From the NCBI RefSeq assembly GCF_025917685.1, contig NZ_CP089518.1:3783001-3847000 (forward strand): DNA of 64,000 nt, in the 5' to 3' direction. This stretch comes from Bacillus cereus (lineage in GTDB: Bacteria; Bacillota; Bacilli; Bacillales; Bacillaceae_G). How positions within the stretch are numbered: the first letter of the stretch is position 1; each line of letters starts with the position of its first letter. Positions 18,645 to 29,500 of this stretch are shown here, piece after piece. Both the position numbers and the translations under genes were made by a program. Under the pieces are notes generated by a model. It saw nothing but the letters and a program-made list of their open reading frames with translations, did not search any database and was not told the origin of the DNA.

Positions 18645-18655
18645 ATCGATAGTAG

Positions 18656-18684
18656 AAAACGGACAATTTATATTGTCCGTTTTT
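18656..18684 (+). terminator. terminator after yktB
   Basis: Stem AAAACGGACAAT / ATTGTCCGTTTT with a 4-nt loop, then T-rich. Confidence 0.88.
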
Positions 18685-18732
18685 AGTTGTTATCACATTA
18701 TAGCACTTTGTATTTTATTTTTCAAAATATTT

Positions 18733-19002
18733 TTACATTTTTACAATCTTTTTTTCCGCTACTTCTTTTGTCTTTTGAATCGCACGATATATAGAATATC
18801 CACTTACTTCTTGAAATTCTTTATCAATTTTTTTCTCCGCTGCCTTCGATGGCACAATCTCTTTAAAACGACGATATAATTCCATCAAGTCTTCTCTCAA
18901 AACTCCTTTTTCATATACCTTTTCAATCGCTTCATAAAACTTTACAACTGCTACCATTTCTTCATTTGACCAATCGTAATCAAGTGGATATTGATATTCC
19001 AT
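18733..19002 (-). CDS. yktA: YktA family protein (UPF0223)
   Basis: An 89-aa protein beginning [31 protein letters not shown], the UPF0223 signature, predicted all-helical with a lysine-rich C-terminus. GAGGTGCAAAA precedes ATG 19002. Function unknown. It is convergent with yktB and divergent from speA, as in B. subtilis. Confidence 0.9.
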   Translation of the reverse strand: MEYQYPLDYDWSNEEMVAVVKFYEAIEKVYEKGVLREDLMELYRRFKEIVPSKAAEKKIDKEFQEVSGYSIYRAIQKTKEVAEKKIVKM

Positions 19003-19385
19003 TTTTGCACCTCATTCAGTATTCTTTCTTTTTTCATTATGCTACCTTTAAAAGAACCTTTTATTCTTCACTATAGCCACTCTGCATTATACACCATTTA
19101 TCCATTTCAATGGAATTGTCTTCCTCTTTGCGGTATTTAAAATATAACCATTAAACATACTCACCTTGAAAATGAGATTTTTCTATACATCTATAATTAT
19201 TGGTGATATAATGCTTTTGTTTTATAGAAAGTAAAGTGAGACTACCATCCCCAAAAAAGCTTTTGTGAATGGCAGGAAAACAAGTCACGTTCTAAAAGTT
19301 AGTCATCTTAAATTCCTTTTAGAATGAGATGAAATCATATAAAACAAATTCTAATAAATATTACGAAGAAGAAGGGGTGTATAGA
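19003..19385 (+). promoter_or_regulatory. yktA/speA intergenic region with leader hairpin
   Basis: This 383-bp gap must hold the divergent yktA and speA promoters. Near speA it shows an inverted repeat TTCTAAAAG (19290-19298) / CTTTTAGAA (19316-19324), which could fold in the speA leader. I see no ORF with a ribosome binding site and no known riboswitch core here. Confidence 0.3.
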
Positions 19386-20858
19386 TTGTCCCAATACGAA
19401 ACACCATTGTTTACCGCTTTAGTTGAGCACAGTAAGCGAAATCCCGTTCAATTCCATATTCCAGGTCATAAAAAAGGACAGGGCATGGATCCAACATTTC
19501 GCGAATTTATTGGGCATAATGCATTAGCAATTGATTTAATTAACATTGCGCCACTCGATGATTTACATCATCCAAAAGGTATGATTAAAGAAGCTCAGGA
19601 TTTAGCCGCCGCTGCTTTCGGTGCAGATCATACTTTCTTTTCTATTCAAGGTACAAGTGGTGCAATTATGACAATGGTGATGAGCGTTTGCGGCCCTGGC
19701 GATAAAATCCTCGTGCCACGAAACGTGCATAAATCTGTAATGTCAGCTATTATTTTCTCAGGTGCAAAACCGATTTTCATGCATCCTGAGATTGATCCGA
19801 AGCTTGGTATTTCACACGGGATCACAATGCAGTCTGTCAAAAAAGCTCTCGAAGAGCACTCAGATGCAAAAGGCTTACTTGTTATTAATCCAACATACTT
19901 TGGGTTTGCTGCAGATTTAGAGCAGATTGTAAAATTAGCTCATTCTTATGATATTCCTGTACTTGTTGATGAGGCTCACGGTGTTCATATCCATTTTCAT
20001 GATGAACTACCAATCTCGGCTATGCAAGCAGGTGCAGATATGGCAGCAACAAGTGTTCACAAATTAGGAGGGTCTTTAACCCAAAGCTCTATTCTTAATG
20101 TAAAAGAAGGCCTTGTGAACGTAAAGCATGTCCAATCCATTATTAGCATGCTTACGACAACATCAACTTCTTACATTTTGTTAGCATCCCTTGATGTTGC
20201 TAGAAAACGTCTTGCTACAGAAGGAAAAGTTCTCATAGAACAAACAATACAATTAGCTGAACATGTTCGTGATGCTATTAATGCTATTGAGCATCTTTAT
20301 TGTCCTGGAAAAGAAATGCTAGGAACAGATGCTACTTTTAACTATGATCCTACAAAGATAATTGTATCTGTAAAAGATTTAGGTATTACTGGCCATGAGG
20401 CTGAAGTATGGCTTAGAGAACATTACAACATTGAAGTAGAACTCTCTGATTTATATAACATACTTTGTCTTATCACTTTTGGAGATACCGAAAGTGAAAC
20501 TGATACACTTATCACAGCATTACAAGATTTAGCAACAACATACAGAAATAGAGTAGATAAAGGTGTTCAAGTACAAGTAGACATTCCAGAAATACCTGTG
20601 CTAGCACTCTCTCCTAGAGATGCTTTTTATTCAGAGACGGAAGTCATTCCATTTGAAAACGCAGCAGGTCGTATAATAGCTGATTTTGTTATGGTTTATC
20701 CGCCAGGGATTCCAATCTTTACTCCGGGGGAAATTATTACACAAGAAAACTTAGAGTATATTCGTAAAAATTTAGAAGCAGGGTTACCTGTACAAGGACC
20801 CGAAGATATGACGTTACAAACATTACGTGTTATTAAAGAGTACAAGCCTATCAGTTGA
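19386..20858 (+). CDS. speA: arginine decarboxylase (fold-type I, SpeA)
   Basis: A PLP enzyme that decarboxylates arginine to agmatine, first step of the agmatine route to putrescine and spermidine. The PLP lysine is in SVHKLGGSLTQSS; DEAHGVHIHF carries the PLP-ring Asp. Upstream in-frame codons exist (from 19329), but GAAGGGGTG precedes TTG 19386, giving LSQYETPLFTALVEHSKRNP and exactly 490 aa, the length of B. subtilis SpeA. Family members also act on lysine or ornithine; arginine is assigned by orthology and position next to the SR1P-pdhD region. Confidence 0.9.
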   Translation: MSQYETPLFTALVEHSKRNPVQFHIPGHKKGQGMDPTFREFIGHNALAIDLINIAPLDDLHHPKGMIKEAQDLAAAAFGADHTFFSIQGTSGAIMTMVMSVCGPGDKILVPRNVHKSVMSAIIFSGAKPIFMHPEIDPKLGISHGITMQSVKKALEEHSDAKGLLVINPTYFGFAADLEQIVKLAHSYDIPVLVDEAHGVHIHFHDELPISAMQAGADMAATSVHKLGGSLTQSSILNVKEGLVNVKHVQSIISMLTTTSTSYILLASLDVARKRLATEGKVLIEQTIQLAEHVRDAINAIEHLYCPGKEMLGTDATFNYDPTKIIVSVKDLGITGHEAEVWLREHYNIEVELSDLYNILCLITFGDTESETDTLITALQDLATTYRNRVDKGVQVQVDIPEIPVLALSPRDAFYSETEVIPFENAAGRIIADFVMVYPPGIPIFTPGEIITQENLEYIRKNLEAGLPVQGPEDMTLQTLRVIKEYKPIS

Positions 20859-20868
20859 TAGGCTTTTC
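20844..20868 (+). terminator. terminator after speA
   Basis: 10-bp stem AAGCCTATCA / TGATAGGCTT with a 2-nt core loop, then TTCTTT; it overlaps the speA stop codon. Confidence 0.82.
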
Positions 20869-20872
20869 TTTC

Positions 20873-20899
20873 ACCTTTTTTTCCTTTTCTCATACGATA
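20873..20899 (+). promoter_or_regulatory. SigK-like promoter of tgl
   Basis: AC (20873-20874), 16 bp, then CATACGATA (20891-20899) matches the mother-cell SigK pattern AC-N16/17-CATAnnnTA. It lies 35 bp before the tgl start; tgl is SigK-dependent in B. subtilis. Confidence 0.55.
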
Positions 20900-20933
20900 T
20901 TAAAGAATGTAACGTATAGGTGGGGATACTATT

Positions 20934-21764
20934 ATGATTGTAATAGGCCGTTCTATTGTACATCCTTATATCACAAATGAATATGAGCCCTTTGCAGCTG
21001 AGAAACAACAAATTTTATCCATAATGGCAGGAAATCAAGAAGTTTATTCCTTCCGAACAGCTGATGAACTCAGCTTTGATCTTAATTTACGAGTTAACAT
21101 TATTACTTCCGCGCTAGAACTTTTTCAAAGTGGATTTCAGTTTCGTACATTTCAACAATCTTTTTGCAACACTCAGTTTTGGGAAAGAACATCACTTGGC
21201 GGATTTAAACTACTTCCAAACATACCGCCTTCCATTGCCATCCAAGATATTTTCAAAAACGGAAAACTATATGGAACTGAATGCGCAACCGCTATGATAA
21301 TTATTTTTTACAAAGCATTACTATCATTGTATGAGGAAAAAACTTTCAACCGGCTATTTGCAAACCTTTTACTTTATACATGGGACTATGATCATGATTT
21401 AAAGCTCATAACAAAAACGGGTGGCGATCTTGTTCCAGGCGATCTCGTTTACTTTAAAAATCCACAAGTGAATCCAGCTACAATCGAGTGGCAAGGAGAA
21501 AACACAATCTATTTAGGAAATTTCTTTTTTTACGGACATGGCGTAGGTGTAAAAACAAAAGAGGAAATTATCTACTCATTAAATGAACGACGAGTCCCTT
21601 ATGCATTTATTTCGGCTTTCTTGACTGATACTATTACTCGTATCGATAGTCGTATTATGAGCCACTACAGTTCGCCTAGCACACCACAAACATCAATAGG
21701 ATTTATTCCAATTAGAGATGATGCAATCGTTGCAACAGTCGGACATACAACTACAATCTATTAA
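20934..21764 (+). CDS. tgl: protein-glutamine gamma-glutamyltransferase (spore coat transglutaminase)
   Basis: Tgl forms epsilon-(gamma-glutamyl)lysine cross-links between spore coat proteins in the mother cell late in sporulation. The catalytic Cys is in YGTECATAM (about residue 115), followed by the [14 protein letters not shown] and [16 protein letters not shown] blocks of the family. The 276-aa length matches the longer Tgl of the B. cereus group (B. subtilis Tgl is about 245). There is no signal peptide, consistent with mother-cell cytoplasm. A SigK-like promoter lies just upstream. It is convergent with the SR1P genes. Confidence 0.92.
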   Translation: MIVIGRSIVHPYITNEYEPFAAEKQQILSIMAGNQEVYSFRTADELSFDLNLRVNIITSALELFQSGFQFRTFQQSFCNTQFWERTSLGGFKLLPNIPPSIAIQDIFKNGKLYGTECATAMIIIFYKALLSLYEEKTFNRLFANLLLYTWDYDHDLKLITKTGGDLVPGDLVYFKNPQVNPATIEWQGENTIYLGNFFFYGHGVGVKTKEEIIYSLNERRVPYAFISAFLTDTITRIDSRIMSHYSSPSTPQTSIGFIPIRDDAIVATVGHTTTIY

Positions 21765-21793
21765 AAAAACGCCTACATGTGTAGGCGTTTTTT
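21764..21793. terminator. bidirectional terminator between tgl and the SR1P genes
   Basis: Perfect 14-bp stem AAAAAACGCCTACA / TGTAGGCGTTTTTT with a 2-nt loop. It is the only strong terminator downstream of the three SR1P copies. Confidence 0.92.
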
Positions 21794-21801
21794 CTTCATT
21801 A

Positions 21802-21930
21802 TTAAGCTTTTGAGTGTTCCTTTTGGTCACATTCGCAATGAGATCCACATTTCCCATAAAGTACTGTTGATTTTTCATCTTCAAAATGTCCGATTGTTCC
21901 TTCACATACTTGGCATACGATTGTTCCCAT
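21802..21930 (-). CDS. SR1P family peptide, copy 1 (promoter-distal)
   Basis: A 42-aa peptide starting MGTIVCQVCEGTIGHFEDEK with cysteines at 6, 9, 28, 32 and 34, a miniature zinc-ribbon pattern. It matches SR1P, the peptide encoded by the dual-function sRNA SR1 of B. subtilis, which binds GapA and promotes the GapA-RNase J1 interaction. GGGGG lies 9 nt before ATG 21930. It is the last of three tandem copies; its tail GSHCECDQKEHSKA is histidine-rich. SR1 lies between speA and pdhD in B. subtilis too. Longer open frames overlapping it in other frames are shadows. Confidence 0.85.
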   Translation of the reverse strand: MGTIVCQVCEGTIGHFEDEKSTVLYGKCGSHCECDQKEHSKA

Positions 21931-21975
21931 TTTTCATTTCCCCCTGAGTTTTAATAATAATCTACTTATTTATAA

Positions 21976-22104
21976 TTAAGCTTTCGCATTGTCTCTATTA
22001 GCACATTCACAATTTGTACCACATTTCCCGTAAAGCACTGTCGTTTTTTCATCTTCAAAATGTCCGATTGTTCCTTCACATACTTGGCATACGATTGTTC
22101 CCAT
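21976..22104 (-). CDS. SR1P family peptide, copy 2 (middle)
   Basis: A 42-aa peptide whose first 20 residues are identical to copy 1; the tail is CGTNCECANRDNAKA. The same ribosome binding site (TTAGGGGGAAATGAAAA) is used as in copy 3, and the similarity extends upstream into AAAGTTTTT and ATAAACTT, so leader and gene were duplicated together. No terminator or promoter is visible between copies, so one transcript probably carries all three. Confidence 0.85.
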   Translation of the reverse strand: MGTIVCQVCEGTIGHFEDEKTTVLYGKCGTNCECANRDNAKA

Positions 22105-22163
22105 TTTTCATTTCCCCCTAAGTTTATGGTCCTAAAAACTTTTAGCTGTCCATTTCCTATCAA

Positions 22164-22292
22164 TTATTGGGCTTTTGTATGCTCTGTGTGATCACATCCG
22201 CAAGATCCACATTTCCCGTAAAGTACCGTTACTTTCTCATCTTCGAAGTGTGCAATTGTACCTTCACAATCTTGACATACGATTGTTCCCAT
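22164..22292 (-). CDS. SR1P family peptide, copy 3 (promoter-proximal)
   Basis: A 42-aa peptide starting MGTIVCQDCEGTIAHFEDEK, closest of the three to B. subtilis SR1P (CQDC). Its cysteines are 6, 9, 28, 31 and 33 (GSCGCD), one position different from copies 1 and 2, so it may be the ancestral copy. It is the first gene behind the SigA promoter at 22357-22385. Expected role: binding to GapA. The transcript may also act as an SR1-type base-pairing RNA (ahrC mRNA is the B. subtilis target). Confidence 0.87.
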   Translation of the reverse strand: MGTIVCQDCEGTIAHFEDEKVTVLYGKCGSCGCDHTEHTKAQ

Positions 22293-22356
22293 TTTTCATT
22301 TCCCCCTAAGTTTATAATCCCAAAAACTTTTTGTAACCGCTTAACTTTCTGTCTTT

Positions 22357-22405
22357 ATTTTAATATGTTATACTTTTTACGTCAATAGGTTTTTAGTATA
22401 ACACA
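22357..22405 (-). promoter_or_regulatory. SigA promoter of the SR1P genes with two CcpN-like operators
   Basis: On the minus strand, TTGACG (22380-22385), 17-bp spacer and TAAAAT (22357-22362) form a good SigA promoter about 60 bp upstream of copy 3. Two perfect matches to the CcpN consensus TRTGHYATAYW flank the -35: TATGTTATACT (plus strand, 22364-22374) in the spacer and TGTGTTATACT (minus strand, 22395-22405) upstream. CcpN represses sr1, gapB and pckA in B. subtilis, so repression by glucose is expected here. Confidence 0.72.
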
Positions 22406-22445
22406 TTAAATATTTTAAAATTAAATTAGTATGCGATATTAACAC

Positions 22446-22481
22446 AAAAAAACAGTCATATCTCATACGTACGACTGTTTC
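22446..22481 (-). terminator. terminator after the 22489 gene
   Basis: On the minus strand an AAACAGTC / GACTGTTT stem with a 15-nt loop is followed by TTTTTTT. Confidence 0.75.
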
Positions 22482-22488
22482 TTGTTAA

Positions 22489-22785
22489 TTATTCTTCATA
22501 CTCCGCATGCAAAGAAGTAGACGGAACAAGAAATTTAAAAAACTGAGCTAGCTCCTCTGCCTCCTCTTCCGACCCTAACTTAAAAGTTTCTTGTATATAA
22601 GGAACATTTTCCACATCATCTCGTCCAAGCAAAGTAGATCTCCCTGTTTGCATACAAACAATAAGTGGCTTTCCAAAAAACATATTTGTATAAATAACTC
22701 CAAAATCATAACGTGTATCATGCGTCATAAATCCTAAAAATCGTACCTTCACACTTTCATGCTCATCATACAATTTTTCAAACAT
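22489..22785 (-). CDS. DUF3055-like conserved protein
   Basis: A 98-aa acidic soluble protein (MFEKLYDEHESVKVRFLGFMTHDTRYDFG...) that I place in the DUF3055 family; function unknown. AAAGGTGG precedes ATG 22785. No signal, membrane segment or metal motif is present. It has its own terminator and is divergent from the gene at 22921. Confidence 0.72.
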   Translation of the reverse strand: MFEKLYDEHESVKVRFLGFMTHDTRYDFGVIYTNMFFGKPLIVCMQTGRSTLLGRDDVENVPYIQETFKLGSEEEAEELAQFFKFLVPSTSLHAEYEE

Positions 22786-22920
22786 CAGTTTCCACCTTTC
22801 TCAATAACATTTCCTACTCAATAATATATTAAACAAAAAAAGTAATACTCCTTTTAATTGTCAAAAAATTCAGTAGGATGTAGAATGATATTATTCTACT
22901 AAACAAGGGGGTAAATTTGT

Positions 22921-23313
22921 ATGCAACACGCCTTTATCACACTTGTACCTAAATCCAATCAACAATCTGTTTCAATAGAGGATGTCAAACATCTTTTTCA
23001 TAACTATAAAACCGTTACTTCCAAGACTGGTGATCAAATTAATTACGCCTATACAAATACAGCTTTTCCTTATGAAATATTAGATACATCAGCAACAACA
23101 TTAAAGCTCCAATCGAGTCACGACCGATATAATTCTATTTATGTGGGGATTGGAATAAAAAAGGAACAATCTTTCATACAGATTTCTTTACCCACCACAG
23201 CAACATTTGGCGATAAAGGAAAAGCAAATGAATTTAGCCGTTTTCTAGCGAAGAAATTGGAAGGAGAATTACAATTATTTAATGGAAGAACAATGTATTT
23301 CTATAAACGTTAA
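22921..23313 (+). CDS. DUF1885-like conserved protein
   Basis: A 130-aa alpha/beta soluble protein (MQHAFITLVPKSNQQSVSIEDVKHLF...), which I believe belongs to DUF1885, a Bacillus/Geobacillus family of known structure but unknown function. GGGGGT lies 8 nt before the ATG. It ends one base before the opposing small membrane-protein gene. Confidence 0.68.
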   Translation: MQHAFITLVPKSNQQSVSIEDVKHLFHNYKTVTSKTGDQINYAYTNTAFPYEILDTSATTLKLQSSHDRYNSIYVGIGIKKEQSFIQISLPTTATFGDKGKANEFSRFLAKKLEGELQLFNGRTMYFYKR

Positions 23314-23314
23314 T

Positions 23315-23542
23315 TTAAAAAATAGAGAATATGATTAAAAAAAGTATGCAATTTGAACACGTAAGGAATAATGCCTGTTTCCTTACGTGTAATACAAAAC
23401 ATGCAATCACATATGCCAAATAAAGAAATACGAAAAAGAGAATTACTTTATAATGAAACTTATCACCATTCGATAATGTTAATACGATGGAAAAACCACT
23501 CCATAATAGAAAATGATAAAATATAACATGTAATATTCTCAT
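23315..23542 (-). CDS. small membrane protein, 75 aa, unknown
   Basis: A 75-aa product with two or three predicted membrane helices (MRILHVIFYHFLLWSGFSIVL, VILFFVFLYLAYVIACFVL, ALFLTCSNCILFLIIF). I do not recognise the family. A strong AAAGGAGAAGG site in front of ATG 23542 supports it as a real gene. It is tail to tail with the DUF1885-like gene, with no space for a terminator. Confidence 0.6.
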   Translation of the reverse strand: MRILHVIFYHFLLWSGFSIVLTLSNGDKFHYKVILFFVFLYLAYVIACFVLHVRKQALFLTCSNCILFLIIFSIF

Positions 23543-23729
23543 GGAACCTTCTCCTTTGACATGCTCTATTTTATTAATATATGGGATTAAGTTTGAATCA
23601 ATTACATATTATATGAAAGTATATACTGCTTTTGGATTAACGTATGTTCTGACGATTCATTTAAAGTATTATATATATTCATTCGACAAGTACATATAAA
23701 GACCTTGCAAGCCATTATATTAAAATAAA

Positions 23730-23764
23730 AATAACCCATCTCTTTAAATAAGAGATGGGTTATT
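23730..23764 (-). terminator. terminator of the pdh operon
   Basis: Perfect 15-bp stem AATAACCCATCTCTT / AAGAGATGGGTTATT with a 5-nt loop, just after pdhD. Confidence 0.9.
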
Positions 23765-23777
23765 TACATTACTTAAA

Positions 23778-25190
23778 TTATTTTACAATGTGAATTGGCA
23801 TTCCAAGAGCAACTTCAGCTGCTTCCATTGTGATTTCACCTAATGTTGGGTGAGCATGGATTGTTTGAGCGATATCTTCTGCTGTCATTCCAGCTTCGAT
23901 AGCTAAACCAATCTCAGAGATAATATCAGAAGCGCCTGCACCTGCAACTTGTGCACCTACAAGAAGACCATCTTCTTTACGTGTTACAAGTTGTAAGAAA
24001 CCGTCAGTGCTGTTTAATGATAACGCACGACCGTTTGCAGCGAATGGGAACTTAGATACAGCTACTGTCATTCCTGCTTCTTCAGCTTGTTTCTTAGTGT
24101 AACCAACAGATGCTAATTCTGGATCAGTGAAGCATACTGCAGGAATTCCGATGTAATCGATAGCTGATGCATGGCCACTAATTGCTTCAACAGCTACTTT
24201 ACCTTCGTAAGAAGCTTTGTGAGCTAATGGTGGTCCAGGAACGATATCACCGATTGCATAGATGTTTGGTACGTTTGTACGGCATTGCTCATCGATTTCG
24301 ATGATACCGCGGTCAGTCATTTTAACTCCAACTTGCTCAAGACCGATTTCTTGAGTGTTTGGACGACGACCTACAGTTACTAATACGTAATCTGCTTCTA
24401 CAGTTTGGATTTCACCTTTAACTTCGAAGCTAACTTTTACGCCAGTTTCTGTTTCTTCAACGCCTTTAGCCATAGCTTTTGTATGGATATTTACGTTACC
24501 TTTCTTTTGAAGAGCACGTTTAACAACAGAGCTCATTGCTTTTTCGAAACCAGCTAAGATTTCGTCGCCAGCTTCTACTACAGTAACTTCTGTACCGAAG
24601 TTAGCATATGCAGTACCTAATTCCATACCGATGTAACCGCCGCCGATTACAACAAGTTTTTTAGGAATTTCAGGTAAGCTTAAAGCGCCTGTAGAGTTGA
24701 TAACACGTTTAGAGTATTTGAATCCAGGAATTTCGATTGGTGTAGAACCAGTTGCAAGAACAGCATTTTTAAACGTATAAGTTTGTGCTGCATCTTCAGT
24801 CATTACGCGTAATGTGTTAGCATCTACGAAGTAAGCTTCACCGCGAATGATTTCAACTTTGTTACCTTTAAGAAGGCCTTCAACACCGCCAGTTAATTTC
24901 TTAACTACGCCGTTTTTCCATTCTTGAACTTTTGTAAAGTCAACTTTTACGTTCTCTGCAGTGATACCCATGTCATCAGAATGCATTGCATTCTCATAAC
25001 GGTGACCTGCATTGATTAACGCTTTTGAAGGAATACATCCAACGTTTAAGCATACGCCACCAAGGTTAGCTTTTTCAATGATTGCTACCTTTTGACCTAA
25101 TTGTGCTGCACGAATTGCCGCAACGTATCCACCAGGACCTGCACCAACAACGACTGTATCTAATTCAATTGGGAAATCTCCTACTACCAT
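23778..25190 (-). CDS. pdhD: dihydrolipoamide dehydrogenase, E3 of pyruvate dehydrogenase
   Basis: A FAD disulfide oxidoreductase that reoxidises dihydrolipoyl groups with NAD+. The 470-aa protein has an N-terminal FAD site [13 protein letters not shown], redox pair [14 protein letters not shown], an NAD site [13 protein letters not shown] (about 183) and the C-terminal catalytic His in HAHPTLGE. It is the last gene of pdhABCD, 5 bp after pdhC, and may also serve other lipoyl enzymes. Confidence 0.97.
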   Translation of the reverse strand: MVVGDFPIELDTVVVGAGPGGYVAAIRAAQLGQKVAIIEKANLGGVCLNVGCIPSKALINAGHRYENAMHSDDMGITAENVKVDFTKVQEWKNGVVKKLTGGVEGLLKGNKVEIIRGEAYFVDANTLRVMTEDAAQTYTFKNAVLATGSTPIEIPGFKYSKRVINSTGALSLPEIPKKLVVIGGGYIGMELGTAYANFGTEVTVVEAGDEILAGFEKAMSSVVKRALQKKGNVNIHTKAMAKGVEETETGVKVSFEVKGEIQTVEADYVLVTVGRRPNTQEIGLEQVGVKMTDRGIIEIDEQCRTNVPNIYAIGDIVPGPPLAHKASYEGKVAVEAISGHASAIDYIGIPAVCFTDPELASVGYTKKQAEEAGMTVAVSKFPFAANGRALSLNSTDGFLQLVTRKEDGLLVGAQVAGAGASDIISEIGLAIEAGMTAEDIAQTIHAHPTLGEITMEAAEVALGMPIHIVK

Positions 25191-25195
25191 TGTTA

Positions 25196-26485
25196 TTACG
25201 CCTCCATTACTAATAATTGTGGGTCATTCAATAGACGTTTAATTTGGTTTAATGCTTTTTGAGCAGTTGCGCCGTCAATTAAACGATGGTCAAAGCTTAG
25301 AGATAATGCTAATACTGGAGCTGCAACGATTTCACCGTTTTTCACAACTGGTTTCTCAGCGATACGGCCGATACCAAGGATTGCTACTTCTGGGTGATTG
25401 ATAACTGGAGTGAACCATTGTCCACCTGCAGAACCAATGTTTGTAATTGTGCAAGAAGCACCTTTCATTTCAGCTGGAGCTAAACGACCGTCACGTGCTT
25501 TACCAGCAAGTTCATTAATCTCGTTAGAGATAGTAAAGATAGATTTACGATCTGTATCTTTAACAACTGGTACTAATAGACCTTTGTCTGTATCAGCTGC
25601 GATACCGATGTTGAAGTAATGTTTATGAACGATTTCTTGAGAAGCATCGTCTAAAGCAGTATTCAACATTGGGAATTCACGTAATGCAGATGTTAAAGCT
25701 TTTACAACGTATGGAAGGTAAGTTAATTTAATACCTTTGTCAGCTGCAACAGCTTTGAACTTCTTACGGTGAGCAACAAGTTCTGTTACATCTACTTCAT
25801 CCATTAATGTTACGTGAGGAGCTGTATGCTTAGAGTTAACCATTGCTTTTGCAATCGCTTTACGGATACCACTCATTTTCTCACGAGTTTCTGGATATTC
25901 ACCAGCTGGGATTGGTTGTGCTTTTGGTGCTTCTTCTTTCGCTGCTGCTGGAGTAGCTTCTACTGCTGCTGGAGCCTCAGTTGCTGCTACAGTTTGTCCA
26001 CCATTTGCAAATGCATCGATGTCAGTTTTCACAACGCGGCCGTTCTTACCAGAACCAGCTACTTTATGAATATCTACACCTTTTTCACGAGCATATTTAC
26101 GAACAGATGGCATAGCGATAACGCGCTCATTTACTACTTCTGCAGTTGCTGCTGGAGTAGCTTCCGCTGCTGGAGCTTCTACTGCTGCTTCTTCAGCTGC
26201 TGGAGCCGCATCATGATCGTCACCTTTAAATTTAAGGTTTTCGTATCCAGGAGCATCAAATTTAATTAATGTATCTCCTACAATTGCAACTGTTCCTTCT
26301 TCTACAAGTACTTCAAGTACTTTACCTTTAACAGGAGAAGGGATTTCTACTACTGCTTTATCATTTTGTACTTCAAGAAGTACATCGTCTTCATTTACTT
26401 CATCGCCTGGTTTAATAAACCATTTTACGATTTCACCTTCGTGGATACCTTCACCGATATCTGGTAGTTTAAATTCAAATGCCAC
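25196..26485 (-). CDS. pdhC: dihydrolipoamide acetyltransferase, E2 of pyruvate dehydrogenase
   Basis: E2 forms the core of the complex and moves the acetyl group to CoA. Domains in order over 429 aa: one lipoyl domain with lipoyl Lys in [10 protein letters not shown] (about 43), an Ala/Pro/Glu-rich linker, an E1/E3-binding domain ([18 protein letters not shown], about 127-165), a second Ala-rich linker, and the catalytic domain ending with the HRLIDGA active-site motif. It is 93 bp downstream of pdhB, with a stem-loop in the gap. Confidence 0.97.
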   Translation of the reverse strand: MAFEFKLPDIGEGIHEGEIVKWFIKPGDEVNEDDVLLEVQNDKAVVEIPSPVKGKVLEVLVEEGTVAIVGDTLIKFDAPGYENLKFKGDDHDAAPAAEEAAVEAPAAEATPAATAEVVNERVIAMPSVRKYAREKGVDIHKVAGSGKNGRVVKTDIDAFANGGQTVAATEAPAAVEATPAAAKEEAPKAQPIPAGEYPETREKMSGIRKAIAKAMVNSKHTAPHVTLMDEVDVTELVAHRKKFKAVAADKGIKLTYLPYVVKALTSALREFPMLNTALDDASQEIVHKHYFNIGIAADTDKGLLVPVVKDTDRKSIFTISNEINELAGKARDGRLAPAEMKGASCTITNIGSAGGQWFTPVINHPEVAILGIGRIAEKPVVKNGEIVAAPVLALSLSFDHRLIDGATAQKALNQIKRLLNDPQLLVMEA

Positions 26486-26528
26486 GGAATTCAGCCCCCT
26501 GATTCATTTCATTATTATGGAATATGTA

Positions 26529-26560
26529 CAAAAGAAACCAGCATGTGCTGATTTCTTTTG
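26529..26560 (-). promoter_or_regulatory. stem-loop between pdhB and pdhC
   Basis: Interrupted inverted repeat CAAAAGAAA-cc-AGCA / TGCT-ga-TTTCTTTTG in the 93-bp pdhB-pdhC gap. There is no long T run behind it, so it is more likely an mRNA stability or processing element, or a partial terminator, than a full stop. B. subtilis has different transcript levels for pdhAB and pdhCD, which would fit. Confidence 0.5.
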
Positions 26561-26578
26561 CACATGAAAAACTAAAAA

Positions 26579-27556
26579 TTAGAAGTTCATTACTTTGTTA
26601 ACAGCTTCAACAATATCTTTGTGGTTTGGTAACCATACGCTCTCAGCTTGAGAGAATGGGAATACTGTATCAGCAGCTGCAACACGTACAACTGGAGCTT
26701 CTAAGTTTAAGATTGCACGATCATTAATTTCCGCTACAACGTTAGCTGCAATACCAGCTTGTTTTTGAGCTTCTTGAACTACAACTACGCGACCTGTTTT
26801 TTCAACAGAAGCGATGATTGTTTCGATATCTAATGGTTGAACTGTACGTAAGTCAACAACCTCTAAAGAGATACCTTCTTTTTCAAGTTCTTCAGCAGCT
26901 TTTAATGCAGCGTGAACCATAGCACCGTAAGCGATAACAGATACATCTGTACCTTCACGTTTGATATCAGCTTTACCTAAATCAATTGTGTAATCGCCTT
27001 CTGGTACATCTTGACGGAATGAACGGTATAATTTCATATGCTCTAAGTAAATAACTGGATCGTTGTCACGAATCGCAGAGATTAAAAGACCTTTTGCATC
27101 GTATGGAGTAGATGGAATAACAACTTTTAGACCAGGTTGTTGTGCCACTAATCCTTCTAAGCTATCAGCATGTAGTTCAGGAGTATGAACACCACCACCG
27201 AATGGAGAACGAATTGTTACTGGAGCAGTCCAACGTCCACCAGAACGGTAACGCATACGAGCTAATTGACCAGAAACTGAATCCATTACTTCATAAATGA
27301 AACCGAAGAATTGGATTTCTGGAACTGGACGGAAACCTTCAAGTGCAAGTCCAACTGCAAGTCCACCAATACCAGACTCTGCAAGTGGAGTATCCATTAC
27401 ACGATCTTCACCAAATTCAGCTTGTAAACCTTCAGTAGCACGGAATACTCCGCCGTTTACACCAACGTCTTCACCAAACACAAGTACGTTAGGATCATTT
27501 TTCATTTCAACGCGTAAAGCATCAGTGATTGCTTGAATCATTGTCATTTGAGCCAT
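26579..27556 (-). CDS. pdhB: pyruvate dehydrogenase E1 component, beta subunit
   Basis: The beta subunit of the thiamine-diphosphate E1 heterotetramer. The 325-aa protein starts [20 protein letters not shown] and has [20 protein letters not shown] (TPP-contact Glu), [18 protein letters not shown] and [19 protein letters not shown]. It begins 3 bp after pdhA, typical of translational coupling, and is followed by the stem-loop and pdhC. Confidence 0.97.
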   Translation of the reverse strand: MAQMTMIQAITDALRVEMKNDPNVLVFGEDVGVNGGVFRATEGLQAEFGEDRVMDTPLAESGIGGLAVGLALEGFRPVPEIQFFGFIYEVMDSVSGQLARMRYRSGGRWTAPVTIRSPFGGGVHTPELHADSLEGLVAQQPGLKVVIPSTPYDAKGLLISAIRDNDPVIYLEHMKLYRSFRQDVPEGDYTIDLGKADIKREGTDVSVIAYGAMVHAALKAAEELEKEGISLEVVDLRTVQPLDIETIIASVEKTGRVVVVQEAQKQAGIAANVVAEINDRAILNLEAPVVRVAAADTVFPFSQAESVWLPNHKDIVEAVNKVMNF

Positions 27557-27559
27557 GGC

Positions 27560-29187
<1,628 letters not shown>

Positions 29188-29337
29188 ATGTACGGATACT
29201 CATATTGCTATCCAACAACTTGTTCATATCCTTCCTACGGTTATGGCGGTTCTTGTGGCGGGTCTGGATGCGGCTTCGCCTTAATTGTTGTGTTGTTTAT
29301 CCTTTTAATTATCGTTGGTGCTGCTTGCATTCGCTAA
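29188..29337 (+). CDS. YjcZ-family tiny membrane protein, 49 aa
   Basis: A 49-aa micro-protein with a Tyr/Cys/Gly-rich N-terminus ([20 protein letters not shown]) and one C-terminal helix [19 protein letters not shown]. The [16 protein letters not shown] core is the signature of the sporulation-associated YjcZ/tiny-TM Bacillus family. AAAGGAGG precedes ATG 29188. A SigK-like promoter supports mother-cell expression and perhaps a spore-surface role; the function is unknown. Confidence 0.85.
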   Translation: MYGYSYCYPTTCSYPSYGYGGSCGGSGCGFALIVVLFILLIIVGAACIR

Positions 29338-29500
29338 TGTAAATTGAAACAACTATGGAAAGAAACAGACGGCTTTGCCGTCTTTTCTTTTTAATACATA
29401 ACTTATCTATAGAAGATTTGTTTCCAAATAGCTCTTCCTTACTTGCCGATGACTTTTTTTATCTCCTTTGGTAGACTAAAGAAGAAAGGAGAGATTACAT

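Noticed and set aside
21693..22163. Longer minus-strand frames of 70 and 65 codons across the SR1P region
   Set aside because: They lack ribosome binding sites and run out of frame through the SR1P genes, which have strong sites and clear homology.
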